From: Streptomyces rhizosphaerihabitans
GTDB lineage: Bacteria > Actinomycetota > Actinomycetes > Streptomycetales > Streptomycetaceae
Reading direction: 5' to 3'
NCBI RefSeq assembly: GCF_025399795.1
Contig: NZ_JAODTZ010000025.1
Coordinates: 80,436 to 144,435, forward strand
DNA: 64,000 nucleotides
Shown here piece by piece: positions 7,699 to 16,280 of this stretch; position 1 is the first letter of the stretch; every line of letters begins with the position of its first letter. Made by a program: the position numbers and the translations under genes. The notes under the pieces are model-generated. The model was not told where the DNA came from. It saw only the letters and a program-made list of their open reading frames with translations, and ran no database searches.

Positions 7699-8991
7699 AT
7701 GGTCTCAGCAACGGTGGGTACGGGCACGGCGCTCGGCGCGGTCGTGGTGTCCCTGCTGGCGGCCCCGGCGCAGGCGACCACGCCTGCGGGCACGCCCGGC
7801 GCGGGCACCGAACGGGTGGCGGTGGCCGCCACCGCGGCGCCCGACGACGCGGGCCTGCGCGCGATCCTGCGTACGGCGCGCAGCCAGGGAGCACCCGGCG
7901 CGATGGCGAGAATCGACGACAACGGCACGGTGCACCGGCTGGTCGAGGGGGTCGACGACCGGGCCACCGGACGGACCATCAGCACGAACGACCGGTTCCG
8001 CGTCGGCAGCGTCACCAAGACCTTCTCCGCCGTGGTGCTGCTCCAACTGGTCGACGAGGGAAAGCTGAAGCTCGACAAGTCGGTCAACAGCTATCTGCCG
8101 GGTCTGCTCCCCGACAACAGGATCACCGTGCGGCACGTACTGAGCCATCGCAGTGGTCTGTACGACTACACCAACGACATGTTCGCCCGGACGGTCTCCG
8201 GCTTCGAAGCCGTCCGCAACAAGGTGTTCAGCTACCGCGACCTGGTGAAACTGTCGCTGCAAAAGCCGCGCACCAACGCGCCGGGGGCCGCCTATTCGTA
8301 CTCGAACACCAACTTCGTCGTCGCCGGCATGCTGATCGAGAAGCTGACCGGGCACAGCGTCGGCACCGAGTACCAGAAGCGCATCTTCACCCCGCTGAGC
8401 CTCACGAACACCTTCTACGTCCATCCCGGCACCCTGATCCCGGGCCGCCACGCCAACGGCTATCTCAGGCCCGACACGGCGGGAGCGGCCCTGGTGGACT
8501 CCACGAAGCAGACCGCCTCCTGGGCACAGAGCGCGGGCGCCATCATCTCCACCCCGCACGACCTGGACGCCTTCTTCTCCGCCCTGCTGCGCGGCAAGCT
8601 GATGTCCGCCGCCCAGCTCACCCAGATGACGAAGTGGACGCGGGTCAACAGCAACACGTCCTACGGCCTCGGCCTGCGCCGCCGCGATCTGTCGTGCGGG
8701 ATCTCCGTGTACGGGCACACGGGCACCGTGCAGGGCTACTACACGTACGCCTTTACCACGAAGGACGGCAAACGCAGCCTGACCGCGCTGGCCAACACGT
8801 CCAACAACACCACCGTCCTCAACACCATGTACCGCACCCTGGAGTCCGCGTTCTGCGGCAAGCCCGCGACCATGTCCGCCGCACGGGCCGCCGATCCCGG
8901 CGCCGCACAAGGCTGGGCTCCCGGCTGGGCTCCCGGCTGGGCTCCCGAGGAGCGGCACGAGGACATCGCTCCCGCCATCACCCGCGACTGA
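7699..8991 (+). CDS. Secreted serine hydrolase, beta-lactamase / D-Ala-D-Ala carboxypeptidase family
   Basis: A 430-aa penicillin-binding-protein-like enzyme (class C/EstB type). It starts at ATG 7699, 8 nt after GGGAGA, and has a short export signal ending near AAPAQA. The active-site motifs are all present: S-x-x-K in GSVTKTF, Y-x-N in YSYSNTN and H-T-G in YGHTGTVQGYY. Expected activity is on D-Ala-D-Ala peptides or esters outside the membrane. The C-terminus carries a triplicated Gly-Trp-Ala-Pro unit encoded by a 12-bp tandem repeat (8911-8946) and an acidic tail. It converges on the GH65 gene with only 26 nt between. Confidence 0.9.
   Translation: MVSATVGTGTALGAVVVSLLAAPAQATTPAGTPGAGTERVAVAATAAPDDAGLRAILRTARSQGAPGAMARIDDNGTVHRLVEGVDDRATGRTISTNDRFRVGSVTKTFSAVVLLQLVDEGKLKLDKSVNSYLPGLLPDNRITVRHVLSHRSGLYDYTNDMFARTVSGFEAVRNKVFSYRDLVKLSLQKPRTNAPGAAYSYSNTNFVVAGMLIEKLTGHSVGTEYQKRIFTPLSLTNTFYVHPGTLIPGRHANGYLRPDTAGAALVDSTKQTASWAQSAGAIISTPHDLDAFFSALLRGKLMSAAQLTQMTKWTRVNSNTSYGLGLRRRDLSCGISVYGHTGTVQGYYTYAFTTKDGKRSLTALANTSNNTTVLNTMYRTLESAFCGKPATMSAARAADPGAAQGWAPGWAPGWAPEERHEDIAPAITRD
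8911..8946 (+). repeat. Three 12-bp tandem repeats (GWAP)
   Basis: Three identical copies of GGCTGGGCTCCC in frame near the 3' end of the serine hydrolase gene, giving three Gly-Trp-Ala-Pro units. Probably prone to length change. Confidence 0.9.
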
Positions 8992-9017
8992 CGCACCGAC
9001 AGCCTCCGCGCCGCGTC

Positions 9018-11363
9018 TCACCCCTGAGGATTCGGCCGCCGGTGCCGCGGCTGATCCGGGGCGGGGCGCAGCCTCGGCGCCGGTATGGGCAGGCTGTGGG
9101 GCTTGTCGGCGTCGACGGTGAAGGGTTCGCGGTAGTGGTGGATCTCCAGGGGGCCGCCGCCCGCGAGCGTGTACGTGGCGACGTCCTGCCCGATCTCCAC
9201 GCGCAGCCGGCGGCCGAGCACCTCCAGGGAGAACGCGAGACGGCTGAACCGTTCGGGCAGCCGGGGCGCGAACTCCAGGGTGTCTCCGTGGTGGCGCAGC
9301 CCGCCGAAGCCCGCGACCAGGGCCGTCCAGGTCCCGGCGAGCGAGGCGATGTGCAGGCCGTCGCGGGTGTTGTGCTCCAGGTCCTCCAGATCCATCAGCG
9401 CGGCCTCGACCAAGTAGTCGTAGGCGAGGCCCGGATGACCGGTCTCGGCGGCGATGACGGCCTGGCAGCAGGCCGACAGGGAGGAGTCGCGGACGGTGAG
9501 GGGCTCGTAGTAGGCGAAGTTGCGGGCCTTGTGCTCCTCGTCGAAGAAGGGACTGCACTTGTACATGGCGAGCACGAGGTCGGCCTGCTTGACGACCTGC
9601 TTGCGGTAGATGTCGAAGTAGGGGAAGTGCAGCATCAGCGGGTACTGGTCGGGGCGGGTGGCGGCGAAGTCCCAGCGCTGGTAGCGGGTGAAGCCGGCGT
9701 TCTGCTCGTGGACGCCGAGTTCGTGGTTGTAGGGAATGTGCATGGCGTCGGCTGCGTCGCGCCAGGCCGCGCTCTCCTCCTCGTCGACGCCGAGTTCCGC
9801 GGCCCGCCGGGGGTGCCGCTCGACGGCGTCCGCGGCGGCCAGCAGGTTCGCGCGGGCCATCAGGTTGGTGTACGTGTTGTCGTCGGCGACGGCGCTGTAC
9901 TCGTCGGGCCCCGTCACCCCGTCTATGTGGAACCTTCCCTGGTGGTCGTGGTGTCCCAGGGAGCGCCACAGCCGGGCCGTCTCGGTCAACAGCTCGACGC
10001 CGGTGTCGCGTTCGAAGCGCGTGTCGCCCGTGGCGGCGGTGTAGCGGATGACGGCGTCGGCGATGTCGGCGTTCACATGGAACGCGGCGGTGCCGGCCGG
10101 CCAGTACGCCGAGCCCTCCGAGCCCGCTATGGTCCGCCAGGGGAACGCGGCTCCGCCCAGGCCGAGTTGGGCGGCCCGCTCGCGTGCGGCCGGAAGGGTG
10201 TTCTGGCGCCAGCGCAGCGCCTCGGCGACGGCACCGGGCGAGGTGTAGGTGAGCAGCGGCAGGACGAAGGTCTCGGTGTCCCAGAAGGCGTGGCCGTCGT
10301 ATCCGGAGCCGGTCAGACCCTTGGCGGGGATGGCACGTTGTTCGGCGCGGGCGCCTGCCTGGAGGACGTGGAAGAGGGCGAAGCGGACCGCCTGCTGGAT
10401 CGCTTCGTCGCCGCCCACCTCGACGTCGGCGCGCGCCCAGAAGTCGTCGAGATAGGTGCGTTGTTCGTCGACGAGCTGCTGCCATCCGCTGTGCTGGGCG
10501 GCGGCGAGCGCAGCGTCGACCTGGTCGCGCAGAGCGGGCAGGGAACGGTTTCCCGACCAGCCGTAGGAGACGAGTTTCTCTAGGCGCAGTGCCTGGCCGG
10601 GCTCCAGCACGGAGGTCACGGTGAGGCGGGCGACGTCGTCGCTGCTCTCGCTGCTCATGGTGGTCCGGTCGGGTCCCTCGACCGCGTGGTCGGCGGCCGC
10701 GGCGACCCGCAGGGCGCTGTTCCGCGTGCGGTGCACGAGCCGCAGCCGGCGCCCTGCCGCGAAGTGCTCCTCCGCCTCCAGCGGCGCGTCCAGGGCGATC
10801 GCCGCCCGCGGGTCTCCGTCCCGGCCGGGCAGTTGCTCGTTGGCGACCAGCTCCGACTGGACGACGACCCGGATACGGCTGTCGACGGGCTCCACCTCGT
10901 AGGAGACGGCCGCGATCGCCCGTTGGGTGAAGGAGACGAGCCGGGTGGAGCGCACCCGGACCGTGGAGCCGGCCGGTGAGGTCCACTCGCAGGTGCGGGT
11001 GAGCAGCCCGGTGCGCAGGTCGAGGACGCGCTCGTGGGAACGCAGTCGTCCGTAGCGCAGGTCGAAGGGTTCGTCGTCCACGAGCAGCCGGACGATCTTG
11101 CCGTTGGTGACGTTGATGACCGTCTGCCCGGACTCCGGATAGCCGTAGCCCGCCTCCGCGTAGGGCAGTGGATGCGTTTCGTGGACGCCGCCCAGGTAGG
11201 AGCCGGGGAGGCCGTGGGGTTCGCCCTCGTCGAGGTTGCCGCGCCAGCCCACATGGCCGTTGGCGAGGGCGAACACGGACTCGCTCTGCGGCAGCAGCCC
11301 GAGGTGCAGCTCGCTCTCCCGCAGGGCCCAGGGCTCGACTCCGTACGACGCATGGGTGATCAC
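9018..11363 (-). CDS. Glycoside hydrolase family 65 disaccharide phosphorylase
   Basis: A 781-aa GH65 enzyme of normal family length. An N-terminal beta-sandwich domain (to ~residue 270) is followed by the (alpha/alpha)6 catalytic barrel. The general acid Glu lies in VTGPDEYSAVADDNTYTN near residue 486, the signature position of maltose, trehalose and kojibiose phosphorylases, with FWDTETFVLP and KQADLVLAMY as further conserved blocks. It would split an alpha-glucosyl disaccharide with phosphate to beta-glucose 1-phosphate and glucose. The start overlaps the stop of the HAD gene by 4 nt. The exact disaccharide cannot be read from sequence. Confidence 0.9.
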   Translation of the reverse strand: MITHASYGVEPWALRESELHLGLLPQSESVFALANGHVGWRGNLDEGEPHGLPGSYLGGVHETHPLPYAEAGYGYPESGQTVINVTNGKIVRLLVDDEPFDLRYGRLRSHERVLDLRTGLLTRTCEWTSPAGSTVRVRSTRLVSFTQRAIAAVSYEVEPVDSRIRVVVQSELVANEQLPGRDGDPRAAIALDAPLEAEEHFAAGRRLRLVHRTRNSALRVAAAADHAVEGPDRTTMSSESSDDVARLTVTSVLEPGQALRLEKLVSYGWSGNRSLPALRDQVDAALAAAQHSGWQQLVDEQRTYLDDFWARADVEVGGDEAIQQAVRFALFHVLQAGARAEQRAIPAKGLTGSGYDGHAFWDTETFVLPLLTYTSPGAVAEALRWRQNTLPAARERAAQLGLGGAAFPWRTIAGSEGSAYWPAGTAAFHVNADIADAVIRYTAATGDTRFERDTGVELLTETARLWRSLGHHDHQGRFHIDGVTGPDEYSAVADDNTYTNLMARANLLAAADAVERHPRRAAELGVDEEESAAWRDAADAMHIPYNHELGVHEQNAGFTRYQRWDFAATRPDQYPLMLHFPYFDIYRKQVVKQADLVLAMYKCSPFFDEEHKARNFAYYEPLTVRDSSLSACCQAVIAAETGHPGLAYDYLVEAALMDLEDLEHNTRDGLHIASLAGTWTALVAGFGGLRHHGDTLEFAPRLPERFSRLAFSLEVLGRRLRVEIGQDVATYTLAGGGPLEIHHYREPFTVDADKPHSLPIPAPRLRPAPDQPRHRRPNPQG

Positions 11364-12100
11364 GCGGTCTCCCCCAGTTCGGCCAGATCGCGTACGACGA
11401 TGTCGGCGCCGTGGGCACGCAGGGCGGCGCCCTGGCCGACACGGTCCACGCCGACGACGTACCCGAAGTGGCCCGAGCGGCCCGCGTCCATGCCGGCGAG
11501 TGCGTCCTCGAAGACGGCCGCCTCCGACGGCTCGACCCCGAGGTCCTTCGCCGCGGCCAGGAAGGTGTCCGGGCGCGGCTTGCCCGGCAGCCGCCGTTCG
11601 CCGGCGACGACACCGTCGATGCGTACGTCGAAGAGGGACTCCGCCCCCACCGAGCGCAGGACGTCCTGGCAGTTGGCGCTGGAGGAGACGACCGCGGTCC
11701 GCAGGCCGTGCGCCCGGACGGCCTCGATGTAGCGCAGGGTGCCGTCGTAGGCCTCGACTCCGTCCGTGCGGATCATGTCGAGGAGCAGCTCGTTCTTGCG
11801 GTTGCCCAGGCCGTGGACGGTCGCGCGGTCCGGTGGGTCGTCAGGTGTTCCCTCGGGGAGTTCGATGCCGCGCGAGGCGAGGAAGGATCGGACGCCGTCG
11901 GCGCGTGGCAGCCCGTCGACGTACGCGGCGTAGTCGTCGGCGTCGTCGAAGGAACGGAATCCGTCGCCGTCGCGTCCGCGCAGGAAGTCGTCGAACGTCC
12001 GCTTCCAGGCGGCCGCGTGCACCACGGCGGTCTTGGTGATGACCCCGTCGAGGTCGAAGAGGCAGGCCAGGATCTGTTTCGGCAGGCCGAGCTCAGTCAT
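11360..12100 (-). CDS. HAD-family beta-phosphoglucomutase-like enzyme
   Basis: A 246-aa HAD-IA protein with motif I FDLDGVITKT, a helical cap including the FRSFDDADDYAAYVDG segment, motif II in AVVSSSANC, the Lys in GKPRPDTF and motif IV VFEDALAGMDAG. Together with the downstream GH65 gene this is the classic pair in which beta-glucose 1-phosphate is isomerised to glucose 6-phosphate. ATG 12100 follows a GGGGGAAGA ribosome site; a longer open frame upstream is non-coding in character. Cytosolic. Confidence 0.88.
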   Translation of the reverse strand: MTELGLPKQILACLFDLDGVITKTAVVHAAAWKRTFDDFLRGRDGDGFRSFDDADDYAAYVDGLPRADGVRSFLASRGIELPEGTPDDPPDRATVHGLGNRKNELLLDMIRTDGVEAYDGTLRYIEAVRAHGLRTAVVSSSANCQDVLRSVGAESLFDVRIDGVVAGERRLPGKPRPDTFLAAAKDLGVEPSEAAVFEDALAGMDAGRSGHFGYVVGVDRVGQGAALRAHGADIVVRDLAELGETA

Positions 12101-12164
12101 ACGAGCAGTCTTCCCCCGGGAACCCCCTCCAGCGGGTGGCGCGCGCCACATCGCCGGAGCCGTT

Positions 12165-12560
12165 TCAGTCGTGCGGGAAGGAGTGGTGCTCGTGGGCGAC
12201 CGCCCAGCGCCCCTGCTCCTTGCGCAGTCCGAGGGTGAGTCTGAGGCGCAGTCCGGGCTTCTCGGCGAACTCCTCCGCGGTGCCGCAGCGCAGCAGGGCA
12301 TGGGCGTACGCCACGTCGTCTCCCGCGACGACGTCGAGGGAGACGATCTCGAACGACGCTCCCTGCGCCTGCCAGGTGAAGAACGGCGGCCAGGTCGCCC
12401 GGTAGGCGTCGATGCCGCGGACACCGTCGTAGGGCGGCGGCACGTCGTACATGACGATGTCGCCCGTACGGTCCGCCAGTACGCCGTCGAGGTCTCCCTC
12501 GTGCACGGCGGCGGCCCAGCGTTCGATCAGGGTGCGGATCTGTACCTCGTCCTGGTTCAT
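12165..12560 (-). CDS. SnoaL-like / DUF4440-type NTF2-fold protein
   Basis: A 131-aa protein beginning MNQDEVQIRTLIERWAAAV. The pattern (helical start, EGDLDGVLA, DIVMYDVPPPYDGVRG, then RLRLTLGLRKEQGRWAVAHEHHS) is that of small ketosteroid-isomerase-like proteins that often guard against toxic metabolites or act as isomerases. It ends 64 nt before the HAD/GH65 operon in the same direction, so it may be the first gene of that transcript. Confidence 0.82.
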   Translation of the reverse strand: MNQDEVQIRTLIERWAAAVHEGDLDGVLADRTGDIVMYDVPPPYDGVRGIDAYRATWPPFFTWQAQGASFEIVSLDVVAGDDVAYAHALLRCGTAEEFAEKPGLRLRLTLGLRKEQGRWAVAHEHHSFPHD

Positions 12561-12662
12561 GGACCATCCATGCCCCGTCCGGCACAGGACTTCCCCTCCG
12601 TCCCGCGTCGTCGATACTGAGGGCATGGAAATCGCTGTCCCGGTGCCCCGGTCCGGGCTCGT

Positions 12663-13340
12663 ATGACCGAGGTGGGTCCGACCTTCGACGACCTGGTGGA
12701 GCGGGCCGCGGCGCTCGTACGTCCCGGCCGGCGCGCCCTCCTCGGTATCGCCGGCAGCCCCGGGGCGGGCAAGACGACGCTTGCCGAGCGTCTGGTCCGG
12801 CGGCTCGACGGGGACGGGCCCTTCCACGTGGCCCACGTGCCGATGGACGGGTTCCATCTCGCGGACGCCGAGCTGGACCGGCTGGGGCGCCGTGACCGGA
12901 AGGGGGCACCGGACACCTTCGACGCGGCGGGGTACGCGGCGCTGCTGCGCAGGCTGCGCGCGGACGAGGAGGATCTCGTCTACGCGCCCGGCTTCGAGCG
13001 GGTCCTCGAACAGCCCCTGGCGGGTGCCCTTCCCGTTCCCCGGGCCGCCCGTCTGATCGTCACCGAGGGGAACTACCTGCTGCTGCGCGACGACGGTTGG
13101 GCGCGCGCCCGCGCACAGCTCGACGAGGTGTGGTTCTGCGAGCTAGACGAGGCCGACCGCATCCGTCGGCTGGTCGCCCGGCACGAGCGGTTCGGGAAGG
13201 ATCACGACACGGCGGTGGCGTGGGTGCTCGGAACGGACCAGCGCAACGCCGAACTGGTCGCCGCGACCCGCGACCGCGCCGACCTGGTCGTCGGGCCGAC
13301 GGTCGTCGGGACGGCAGCCAGCGGAGAGCCGGTCGCCTGA
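12663..13340 (+). CDS. P-loop nucleoside/nucleotide kinase family protein
   Basis: A 225-aa kinase of the uridine kinase/phosphoribulokinase/pantothenate kinase superfamily. Walker A GSPGAGKTT is at residues ~31-39, followed by VPMDGFHLADAEL (catalytic Asp region), KGAPDTFD, a YAPGFER segment and VTEGNYLLL. Family members phosphorylate a sugar, nucleoside or vitamin hydroxyl using ATP; some sit in fructose transport operons. It is divergent from the SnoaL-like gene, whose start is 102 nt away. The substrate is unknown. Confidence 0.85.
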   Translation: MTEVGPTFDDLVERAAALVRPGRRALLGIAGSPGAGKTTLAERLVRRLDGDGPFHVAHVPMDGFHLADAELDRLGRRDRKGAPDTFDAAGYAALLRRLRADEEDLVYAPGFERVLEQPLAGALPVPRAARLIVTEGNYLLLRDDGWARARAQLDEVWFCELDEADRIRRLVARHERFGKDHDTAVAWVLGTDQRNAELVAATRDRADLVVGPTVVGTAASGEPVA

Positions 13341-13743
13341 GAGGAGTTCGCCGGAGATCCGGTCACCGGAGAATGGGGCGCCAGGAGGCGGTCACCCAGC
13401 AGGCAGTCAGCGAAGCCGTATCTGGTTCGGGTTCGTCGTGGGCATCACCCACGGGATCGCCGTTCCGCGCCGTGAACGCCTCGGTGCGGACGGCCAGTCG
13501 GGCCGACGTGCCCGCGAACGTTGGGGAGGTCGTGCAACGGGCCCCGCCGGCAGGGAAGACGCACGGCGGATCAGCCCTCGTTCCGGAGGCCACCACGTCC
13601 TCGGCAGGTTCGCGCGGAGGACGGGTGGGCAGATGAGCGCGAGCGGGGGCGGGCGTGTCGGCCCGACGAACATCACGGTGTCCGAAGGCGTGGGGGCCGG
13701 GGCGGAGGGAGCGACCGTCACCGCGCCGCCCGCCCCGGCCGTC
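13341..13743. other. Gene-poor stretch after the kinase gene
   Basis: Four hundred bases between two convergent genes. Open frames exist on both strands but have no ribosome sites, no recognisable domains and a biased Arg/Pro composition. No convincing terminator with long arms was found. It may be decayed coding sequence, but I cannot identify it. Confidence 0.4.
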
Positions 13744-14505
13744 TCAGGGGGCCGCCGTCCTGGATTCCAGGTCGGCCCGGGTGTCGTTGCCGTAGACGCC
13801 GGACTCGTCGCCCCGCACGCCGTACCAGACCTGGAAGCGGGCGACGGCCGCGGCGAGCGTGGCGTCGTAGGTGCCGCTGGTGCTGCCGTGGTCGTACACG
13901 TTGGGGATGTGGAGCAGACGTTGCTGAAGAGCTGTCACCTCGGGGCCGCTGTCGCCCTCCCGGAGGGTGCCGGCGCCGTCCGGATCGGTGGCACCGGCCG
14001 GGGCCCGGGCGGCCGGTGCCGTCGACGGGTTCACTCCGGCTCCCGCCGGGGACGCGTCGTCCCGGTTCGCGCCCGGTACCAGGAGGGCGAAGGCGAAACC
14101 GATCAGGGCCGCCGCGACGACGGCGACCGTGATCGCGGCGCGGCGCAGGCCCGCGTCGCGCCCGAGGCCGTGGGCGCCTCCGGGTCTCGCACCGGACGGG
14201 CGTCCGCTTCCGGTGGCGGGTCCGTCGGCTCCGTCCGTCCGCGGCACACCGGCCATGTAGTCCTCCCCCGCCGGGACCGGGGGCAGTTCCTCGGTCTCGT
14301 CCTCCTCGAGGTCGGGCAGAAGCCGTACAGCGGCCGTGGGCGCGGCGATCGACTCGTAGTCCTCGTCCTCGTCCGTCATCCCCTCCTTCTCGCGCACCTG
14401 CCGCAGCAGCTCCGCCAGGGACTCGGAGCGGCGGCGGCGCTCGATGTGAGTGGGTTCGATCACTGAGCGCCCGGTGGACTTCCCGCGTTCGGGCCGTGTC
14501 GACAC
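13744..14505 (-). CDS. Membrane-anchored peptidoglycan-binding domain protein
   Basis: A 253-aa bitopic protein: a charged cytoplasmic N-terminal part (residues 1-125, with ERRRRSESLAELLRQVREKEG and an acidic stretch LEEDETEELPP), one transmembrane helix (AAITVAVVAAALIGFAFALL), an Ala/Pro/Thr linker, then a C-terminal PG_binding_1 domain (LREGDSGPEVTALQQRLLHI ... GTYDATLAAAVARFQVWYGV). It should span the membrane with the PG-binding domain outside. Possible scaffold for wall synthesis or a sensor; no catalytic domain. Confidence 0.82.
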   Translation of the reverse strand: MSTRPERGKSTGRSVIEPTHIERRRRSESLAELLRQVREKEGMTDEDEDYESIAAPTAAVRLLPDLEEDETEELPPVPAGEDYMAGVPRTDGADGPATGSGRPSGARPGGAHGLGRDAGLRRAAITVAVVAAALIGFAFALLVPGANRDDASPAGAGVNPSTAPAARAPAGATDPDGAGTLREGDSGPEVTALQQRLLHIPNVYDHGSTSGTYDATLAAAVARFQVWYGVRGDESGVYGNDTRADLESRTAAP

Positions 14506-14719
14506 ACTGCTCTCCTTCCGTACACGCGGTCTCCCGCCGTCCCTGTGCAGTCATACGGGGGCGCGGGCCCGGACGTTCAGCGCGCCACCGCACCTCGGAC
14601 CAGCGTCAGGCCGGGCCGGCCACCGCCGCAACTCGCCCTCACGGGGTGAACTCGGCTCATCCCAGGGCACGTTGACGGCCGGGGAGCTCACACGGGTCCT
14701 TGCGGACGCGGGGCCCTCG

Positions 14720-14736
14720 CCATGGACAATCCATGG
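14720..14736. promoter_or_regulatory. Palindrome CCATGGA-caa-TCCATGG
   Basis: Perfect 7-bp inverted repeat with a 3-nt centre, in the intergenic region between the PG-binding gene (start 14505, minus) and the DUF6445 gene (14806, plus). Size and symmetry fit an operator; the binding protein is unknown. Confidence 0.45.
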
Positions 14737-14805
14737 AGCCGAGTTGGCGGAAGGTTGACCAAATCCCTGGAGATCACTGACGGACCCGTCTATAGGGTCG
14801 GCCGC

Positions 14806-15486
14806 ATGCCCCCACAGCCTCCGAGGACTCCGGCGTTGCCGGTCCTCCCCTACAGGAAACCCACCCGCGACCGGGACTACTGGGTCTTCGACAACGTACT
14901 GCCCGACGCGGACGCCGTACGGGCCCGGTGCGTCGGCAAGGACGACTGGGTCAAGGGCCATCCGTACACCTCGGAGAGCTGGCCGGGTCTGCGGACGATG
15001 CCCGGGCTGGAACCGGACGAATTGACGCGCGTAGAGCGGCTGGTGAAGAAGGCCACCGGCGCGCAGAGACTGTGGCAGCAGTCGACTCCGTCGGGCGCCA
15101 CGCTCAACCACAACTGCGTCCAGGTCGTCGGCAAGGACGAGGGTGAACCCCGCCCCCACACGGACTCCCGCGCCCTGTGCCGTTACGCCGCGGTGCTCTA
15201 TCTGAACCCGAACGTCCCCAAGGACTGCGGAACGAGCTTCTTCCGGCAGAGCCTGCCGGGCGGCCGGCTGGGCGGCAACGTCGTCGTCGCACCGCACAAC
15301 AACCTGGTCGAGGCCCTCGGTACGCGTTTCGTCCCGCCGGACTCCTTCGTCGAGGACATCCGCGTCCCGCACCGCTACAACCGGTTGCTCCTCTACAACG
15401 CCAACCTGATGCACAGCGCCACCGACTACTGCGGGACCACCATGGAGGACAAACGGATGACCGCAGTCTTCTTCTGGATGGCGTGA
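14806..15486 (+). CDS. DUF6445 family protein, 2OG-Fe(II) oxygenase-like
   Basis: A 226-aa protein with features of the 2-oxoglutarate/iron oxygenase fold: PHTDSRALCRYAAVLYLNPNV gives H-x-D, and HRYNRLLLYNANLMHSA gives a distal His; FFWMA ends the chain. Related DUF6445 proteins are often encoded beside biosynthetic genes. The ATG at 14806 has no good ribosome site, but TAGGGT (14793-14798) ends exactly 7 nt upstream, which fits leaderless transcription starting at the ATG. An earlier ATG at 14722 also lacks a ribosome site. The substrate is unknown. Confidence 0.75.
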   Translation: MPPQPPRTPALPVLPYRKPTRDRDYWVFDNVLPDADAVRARCVGKDDWVKGHPYTSESWPGLRTMPGLEPDELTRVERLVKKATGAQRLWQQSTPSGATLNHNCVQVVGKDEGEPRPHTDSRALCRYAAVLYLNPNVPKDCGTSFFRQSLPGGRLGGNVVVAPHNNLVEALGTRFVPPDSFVEDIRVPHRYNRLLLYNANLMHSATDYCGTTMEDKRMTAVFFWMA

Positions 15487-15523
15487 TCCGGACCGGCCGC
15501 CAGGCCGGCTACCGGCGTCAGGT

Positions 15524-15553
15524 GCGGCCCCGGACCACGAAGTCCGGGGCCGC
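15524..15553 (+). terminator. Hairpin terminator after the DUF6445 gene
   Basis: Perfect 12-bp inverted repeat GCGGCCCCGGAC / GTCCGGGGCCGC with a 6-nt loop, followed by TCTCCTTT. It starts 38 nt after the stop. Confidence 0.75.
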
Positions 15554-15708
15554 TCTCCTTTGCCCTGGGCCGGAACGTGCGGATGAAGAGCGAGTAGATG
15601 AAGAGCGTCTTCGATTTCGAGACGAAAACCGGACATTCCCAGACCGCTGAGGGATTACATCTCTCCCAAGTTCTGGTGGCCGGGAGATGTGCTCGTCATG
15701 ATGGGCGC

Positions 15709-16068
15709 ATGACCTTGGCCTCCAGAGCCATGACGCGACTGGCCAACTGGCCCGATCTCGCGGAGTCCCTGCCGAGTTGTGGCACGGGACGCGCACTGTG
15801 TGCGGCGCAATGCGAGATCGTCCACTTCCATTCGGACCACGATGTCGACCTGCACCTCACGGACCGGGCGATCCGGCGCTTCGAGGACCATCTCAAGACC
15901 TCCACGGCCATCCGCATGGTGCCCGGCTCCCGCTGGGTGACCATCCATCTCGAAGTCGACTCGGACATCGACCTCCTGCTGACCCTGGTGAGCGTCGCCC
16001 TTCAGGCCCATCTGAACGGGCACATGGCGGGCGACGACATCTTCTCGGCGAACTGCAACGACCGCTGA
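15709..16068 (+). CDS. DUF5519 (luciferase-domain) family protein
   Basis: A 119-aa protein matching the small DUF5519 family by pattern: an N-terminal helix (ASRAMTRLANWPDLAESLP), FHSDHDVDLHLTDRAIRRFE in the middle, and GSRWVTIHLEVDSDIDLLLTLVSVALQAH at the end. The family name comes from a firefly-luciferase-like annotation but its function is unknown. ATG 15709 is taken as start because the sequence before it is not family-like. A direct repeat GATGAAGAGCG occurs twice upstream near 15583 and 15598. Confidence 0.7.
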   Translation: MTLASRAMTRLANWPDLAESLPSCGTGRALCAAQCEIVHFHSDHDVDLHLTDRAIRRFEDHLKTSTAIRMVPGSRWVTIHLEVDSDIDLLLTLVSVALQAHLNGHMAGDDIFSANCNDR

Positions 16069-16203
16069 CGGTCCAGGTCGAGAAGCATCGCTGCCCTGTC
16101 GGGAAGCGGCGCTGCCCTGACGAGACCGTCGCGGCCGAACGCTCCCTCGCGCCGGCCCTGAAGTCGAGGGCTTCCGCCACGGAAGCGCGCCGGCGAGAAC
16201 AAC

Positions 16204-16248
16204 GAAGAGCCCCGGCACTCGCGCGGGACGCGAGTACCAGGGCTCTTC
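16204..16248. terminator. Bidirectional hairpin terminator
   Basis: 20-bp arms (16204-16223 and 16229-16248) with two mismatches that can form G-U pairs, and a 5-nt loop. It lies between convergent genes ending at 16068 and 16281 and can serve both. Confidence 0.75.
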
Positions 16249-16280
16249 ACCGGGTCATCGGCGAGCGACGACGCGGTGTG

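Noticed and set aside
7620..11613. Very long open frames of ~1000-1300 codons on both strands across the serine hydrolase and GH65 genes
   Set aside because: They are high-GC artefacts: the serine hydrolase and GH65 frames carry all conserved motifs, while these give Arg/Gly/His-rich sequence.
13363..13721. Small open frames between the kinase and PG-binding genes
   Set aside because: No ribosome sites, no domain and no typical codon bias; kept only as a note for the gap.
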